Source: Nitrospiraceae bacterium UBA2600 (GTDB lineage: Bacteria; Nitrospirota; Thermodesulfovibrionia; Thermodesulfovibrionales; Thermodesulfovibrionaceae). Taken from it: 64,000 nucleotides of DNA. How positions within the stretch are numbered: position 1 is the stretch's first letter; every line of letters starts with the position of its first letter. A program made the position numbers and the translations under genes. The notes below the pieces were generated by a model, which saw only the letters and a list, made by a program, of their open reading frames with translations, searched no databases and was not told the origin of the DNA. Positions 61,016-64,000 of this stretch are shown here, piece by piece. The stretch covers positions 1 to 64,000 of the forward strand of contig DDKK01000036.1 in assembly GCA_002339325.1 (NCBI GenBank), written 5' to 3'.

Positions 61016-61638
61016 GCTTTCTCCCTTGTTATTTCTTCAATTTGTTTTGATTTCATTCTTTTGATAAGTTCCTGATAGGAATGGTTACGAATAATCTTAT
61101 TGAACTGAGAACGATAATTACTCACAAGGCTTACTCCCTCAATTACTACATCATAGACTTTCCATTCCTTTCCGTTGAAGAATAATCTGTAGTCTATTGG
61201 TATTTCTTTTTTATCACTGGTTATAATTCTTGTTCTTACTTCAGCGTATTGATTGTTATCAATTTTTTCATCCAGATATAAGACCTTTTCGTCTGTATAG
61301 GACTCTATTTTTCCACTGTAAGACCTTTCAAGAAGGTCTTTAAATAGTTCGACAAACTCTTTTCTTTCGTGAGGAGTTCTCTCCCTCCAGTAAACTCCAA
61401 GAGAGCGTTTTGCCATCTCTTCAAAATCAAATATTTTCCCTATTTCAGTTCTCAAGGCTTCTCTTCTTTTGTTAGCTTTTTCTTTACCCTTATATTTTGG
61501 ATTTTTGAGAATAGAAATTACATTATCTACGGTAATCTTAACCTGTTCTTTTGGAGAGAGCTGAGCAAATACTAAAGAAAAACTAATAAAGGGAATGACC
61601 ATTAACATTAATATGAATATAAAACTTCTTGTTTTCAT
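61012..61638 (-). CDS. mlaC: MlaC-family periplasmic phospholipid carrier
   Basis: 208 residues with a signal peptide (hydrophobic core FIFILMLMVIPFISFSLVFA, cleavage near 25). The MlaC/Ttg2D pattern follows: VDNVISILKNPKYKGK, IGKIFDFEEMAKRSLGVYWRERTPHERKEFVELF, and YDVVIEGVSLVSNYRSQF. The carrier shuttles phospholipid between outer and inner membrane complexes. It overlaps tolC by 4 bases. Confidence 0.92.
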   Translation of the reverse strand: MKTRSFIFILMLMVIPFISFSLVFAQLSPKEQVKITVDNVISILKNPKYKGKEKANKRREALRTEIGKIFDFEEMAKRSLGVYWRERTPHERKEFVELFKDLLERSYSGKIESYTDEKVLYLDEKIDNNQYAEVRTRIITSDKKEIPIDYRLFFNGKEWKVYDVVIEGVSLVSNYRSQFNKIIRNHSYQELIKRMKSKQIEEITREKA

Positions 61639-63002
61639 TCTTTTACCTCCCTTTCCTCTTTATCCAGTCCTGACAGTTGATAGAGATTTGCCATTGCCAT
61701 TTTTTGATTGTAAAGAGACCTTAGATGATTGACCCTTGTTGTAGCATATGCAAGAACTGCATCGGCTAAATCTTTTGTTTCTCCAATACCCATGTCCAAG
61801 TTGGCATCAGCTGTTACCAACCATTTCTTTGCATTCTGAAAGGCCTCTTCCATGTCTTTAGCTGTCTTGGTTGCTTCTAAATATTCTAAATAGGCCTTGG
61901 TAATCTGAACGGGGATACCCTGCTCGGCCAGTTTTTTCTTTTCCAGTATTTTTTCGTATTCTATCTGAGCCTCTCTTATTTTGCCTTTAGTAATTCCAAA
62001 ATCTATATTTAGCTTCATTCCAAGAACTGCTGCTATATAAGAACTATTAAGGGGGTCTGAAATATAGGGATTATGGATTTTATCTCTATTCGTTGCTCCA
62101 GAAAGGTTGCCTTTTATGAGAGCAAAAATCTGGGGATACTGATTACTTTTCTCCACATTAACCAACGCTTCTTTTGCTTTGAGCCCTTCTCTTATCTGGA
62201 TTATTTCAGGTCTGAGAGCAAGTGCTTTATTTATCATTTCTTCTTTATTTATTTGAGCCTCCTCATACCTTAGCGAAGGTGTGATTATATTAACTCTTTG
62301 CGTTAAAGGAATTCCTGTCATGAACTTCAAAGCTTCTGTAATAAGAGCTTCATTTTTTTCAATTTCGTTCAGGTTTCTTTTAACCTCTCCCAGATAGGTT
62401 TTCAATTTGTAAAGCGTAAGTTCGTCTGCGGATGGAATGTCTTTTTTTAAATCCTCTGTTGTTTTCTTTATGGCCTTCTCAAGTTCTTCTTTAATTTCCG
62501 TAGCAAGCCCCTTTAACTCTCTTACAAGGGCTAAGCTCCAGTATAGCTCTTTTGTCTTCAGAATAATCTCTGAACGTTTTTTTTCCAGCTCTGCCTCTGA
62601 GACTTTAATACCCCCCTCTGCAGCGGTTTTGTAGCCCGTAATCTTTCCGAAAGTGTAAATTGGCTGTAAAACTTGCATAGTAATCATGCCAAAAACGCCA
62701 TTGATAGTTGTTGATTTAACATCTGTCTTAATTTCTGGAGAAAGGGTCTCTTTTTCTGCTTTTGGTGACGGACCACCTATGGCCATTAGTTCAATCTGAG
62801 GCAAGACAGCACTTTCTGCCTGGCTTAGCTTTGCTTTGTAAATTTCAATATCTTTCTTGTATTCTCCCAATTCTGGATGGAATCTAACAGCTCTCTCAAT
62901 ACAACTCTTCAAATCAAGGGAAATATTTTCCTCTGCAAAAGCCCACCCTGTAAAAAGAAAAACGAACAGAACAATTGAGGTTTTAAATTTTACCGAATAC
63001 AT
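61635..63002 (-). CDS. TolC-family outer-membrane efflux protein
   Basis: 455 residues with a signal peptide (cleavage near 23, FAEE) and the two-repeat TolC pattern of long periplasmic helices and short barrel strands: SLDLKSCIERAVRFHPEL, QPIYTFGKITGYKTAAEGG, ALRPEIIQIREGLKAKEALV, LNIDFGITKGK. It would supply a trans-periplasmic exit channel. The unusual feature is its position between mlaD and mlaC. The ATG follows GGAGGTG, which lies inside mlaD (20-base overlap). Confidence 0.9.
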   Translation of the reverse strand: MYSVKFKTSIVLFVFLFTGWAFAEENISLDLKSCIERAVRFHPELGEYKKDIEIYKAKLSQAESAVLPQIELMAIGGPSPKAEKETLSPEIKTDVKSTTINGVFGMITMQVLQPIYTFGKITGYKTAAEGGIKVSEAELEKKRSEIILKTKELYWSLALVRELKGLATEIKEELEKAIKKTTEDLKKDIPSADELTLYKLKTYLGEVKRNLNEIEKNEALITEALKFMTGIPLTQRVNIITPSLRYEEAQINKEEMINKALALRPEIIQIREGLKAKEALVNVEKSNQYPQIFALIKGNLSGATNRDKIHNPYISDPLNSSYIAAVLGMKLNIDFGITKGKIREAQIEYEKILEKKKLAEQGIPVQITKAYLEYLEATKTAKDMEEAFQNAKKWLVTADANLDMGIGETKDLADAVLAYATTRVNHLRSLYNQKMAMANLYQLSGLDKEEREVKE

Positions 63003-63426
63003 ATTTTGATAACACCTCCTCTATGTCTATTGAAGATTCTGTTTCTCTTATTCTACCACCCTTAGCAATGTATCTGTCAGAACCTCCAGGAGTTATTTGA
63101 ATATATTTCTCTCCTATTAGCCCCTTTGTTCTAATTGAGGCAATTGAATCATCGGGAAGTTTTATAGAACTCCTTATCTTAATCTCTACAACGGCATGAT
63201 ATTTATCGTTAATAGAAACTCTTTCGACCGAACCGATTGGAACGCCAGCTATTTCTACTACTGAGCCCTTTTTTATTCCTCCAACCTTGTCGAACTCGGC
63301 ATATATCGTATATGAATCTGCTGAAAAGAGCTCTATTTTGCCAAGTCTAAAAGATAGATAACCAAGAGCTAAAATTCCAATTAAGACAAAAATTCCAACG
63401 GCTATCTCAATATTTTCCCTTTTCAT
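62983..63426 (-). CDS. mlaD: MCE-domain protein MlaD
   Basis: 147 residues: one N-terminal membrane helix (about 7-27) followed by a single MCE domain (YTIYAEFDKVGGIKKGSVVEIAGVPIGSV; IRTKGLIGEKYIQITPGG). MCE hexamers form the hydrophobic tunnel of the Mla ABC complex. It is shorter than the E. coli protein at the C-terminus. It overlaps mlaF by 4 bases. Confidence 0.93.
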   Translation of the reverse strand: MKRENIEIAVGIFVLIGILALGYLSFRLGKIELFSADSYTIYAEFDKVGGIKKGSVVEIAGVPIGSVERVSINDKYHAVVEIKIRSSIKLPDDSIASIRTKGLIGEKYIQITPGGSDRYIAKGGRIRETESSIDIEEVLSKYVFGKI

Positions 63427-64000
63427 TCAGTACCTCCATTTTCTATTCCAAGTATAAAGTTTTTTACAACAATTTTATTGCTGTTTTTTATCTCCTCGGG
63501 CGTGCCAACTTCTACAATCTTTCCATCGTGAAGCACCGCAACTTTATCGGAAATTTCAAAGATTTCTGGAATTTCATGACTTATGATTATGCCTGTAAAT
63601 TTATACTGTTGCTGAGTATCTCTTATTAGTTTATGAATCGAGTGAACTAAAATAGGGTCTAGTCCTGTTGTAGGCTCATCAAAAAGTATAATCTTAGGTT
63701 TAGCAATTAAGGCTCTTGCAAGGGCAACTCTTTTTTTCATTCCTCCACTTAGTTCAGCGGGATATTTATACTCCATGCCGAGAAGTCCTACATCATTAAG
63801 AGCAGTCAATACAGCCTCATGAATTGTTTTCCTGTCGAGCTTGGTCTTTTCCCTTAGAGGAAATGCTACATTATCATAAACAGTCATTGAATCAAACAAA
63901 GCTCCTCCCTGAAATACAACACCAATATCTGAGCGTATTTCATCAAGCCTGTTTCCCTTTAATTTTGTAATGTCCTCACCCTTCACTAATATCTTTCCTC
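63423..64000 (-). CDS. mlaF: MlaF-like ABC transporter ATPase, N-terminus outside window
   Basis: The visible 192 codons run open to the window edge, so a GTG at 63986 is not the true start. Present are the Q-loop VVFQGGALFDSMTVYDNVAF, the ABC signature ELSGGMKKRVALARALI, Walker B IILFDEPTTGLDP, and the H-loop GIIISHEI. Walker A must lie beyond 64000. This is the Mla/Ttg2A-type ATPase. mlaE is not in the window and is expected upstream. Confidence 0.93.
   Translation of the reverse strand, partial: GKILVKGEDITKLKGNRLDEIRSDIGVVFQGGALFDSMTVYDNVAFPLREKTKLDRKTIHEAVLTALNDVGLLGMEYKYPAELSGGMKKRVALARALIAKPKIILFDEPTTGLDPILVHSIHKLIRDTQQQYKFTGIIISHEIPEIFEISDKVAVLHDGKIVEVGTPEEIKNSNKIVVKNFILGIENGGTE

Noticed and set aside
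1..64000. CRISPR arrays, insertion sequences, prophage or integration sites
   Set aside because: No repeated spacer pattern, transposase, integrase or tRNA-linked direct repeat was seen; gene content is housekeeping and metabolic throughout.

Overview
The window is a low-GC, gene-dense bacterial chromosome segment. It has about 75 protein genes, one partial tRNA and almost no non-coding space. No insertion sequence, prophage or CRISPR array was seen. The gene set points to an anaerobic, motile, double-membraned bacterium: heptose isomerase (gmhA), Mla lipid transport with TolC, SPOR and SpoIID-type wall proteins, a MotAB stator, a menaquinone gene of the futalosine route (mqnD), a selenocysteine formate dehydrogenase, a DsrMK/HdrDE-like menaquinol-disulfide module and an ADP-forming acyl-CoA synthetase. 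I infer a Nitrospirota relative close to Thermodesulfovibrio. That is an inference from gene content and base composition, not a database match.

Layout. 1-7400: tRNA-Leu fragment, ilvD, hemB, an IscA-like protein, fdhD, a pentapeptide-repeat protein and the DsrMK-like pair. 7568-14193 (+): ADP-forming acyl-CoA synthetase, DRTGG protein, argB, rsmE, rsfS and an outer-membrane barrel. 15156-16421: a LeuC-type dehydratase. 16410-30979 (-): eighteen almost gapless collinear genes, ileS-lspA-tsaE-nadK-udg-HIT-gmhA-ruvCAB-queH-DUF2905-spoIID-queA-SPOR-phoH-HD-ybeY. 31023-34414 (-): motA-motB-pilZ, then a PIN-PhoH protein with a small membrane ORF. 34575-41018: ogt, glgP, mqnD, rpsT, dksA-like, nagA-like, DUF1460, a cation efflux protein and an HNH nuclease. 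41018-45465 (-): two DUF507 genes, rpsR-ssb-rpsF, a Fis-domain protein, nadD and proA. 45564-48617: ferredoxin, NUDIX, HIT, hisI and cimA. 48717-52524 (-): formate dehydrogenase fdhAB. 52759-64000 (-): mlaF-mlaD-tolC-mlaC-pseudoreceiver-valS-unknown-nadC-purM-histidine kinase-NtrC regulator.

The most interesting region is 48679-55324. A cytoplasmic PAS histidine kinase and an intact NtrC-type sigma-54 activator lie directly upstream of fdhAB. fdhAB has a near-perfect -24/-12 promoter and a leader of about 130 nt. That leader contains a 12-bp hairpin, a potential pseudoknot and an intrinsic terminator placed before the start codon. The catalytic subunit is read through an in-frame UGA (Sec) followed by a strong SECIS-like hairpin. 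Formate dehydrogenase therefore looks controlled at initiation, at leader termination and at Sec decoding.

Other notable points: a phoH gene whose KH-like N-terminus can only be translated from an AUA start or by a -1 frameshift; a recurring architecture in which the -10 box lies 5-10 nt before the first ATG with no Shine-Dalgarno (candidate leaderless mRNAs); a Fis-type HTH joined to a degenerate AAA domain; a perfect palindrome over the promoter of the DsrMK-like pair; and TolC plus a pseudo-receiver inside the mla operon.
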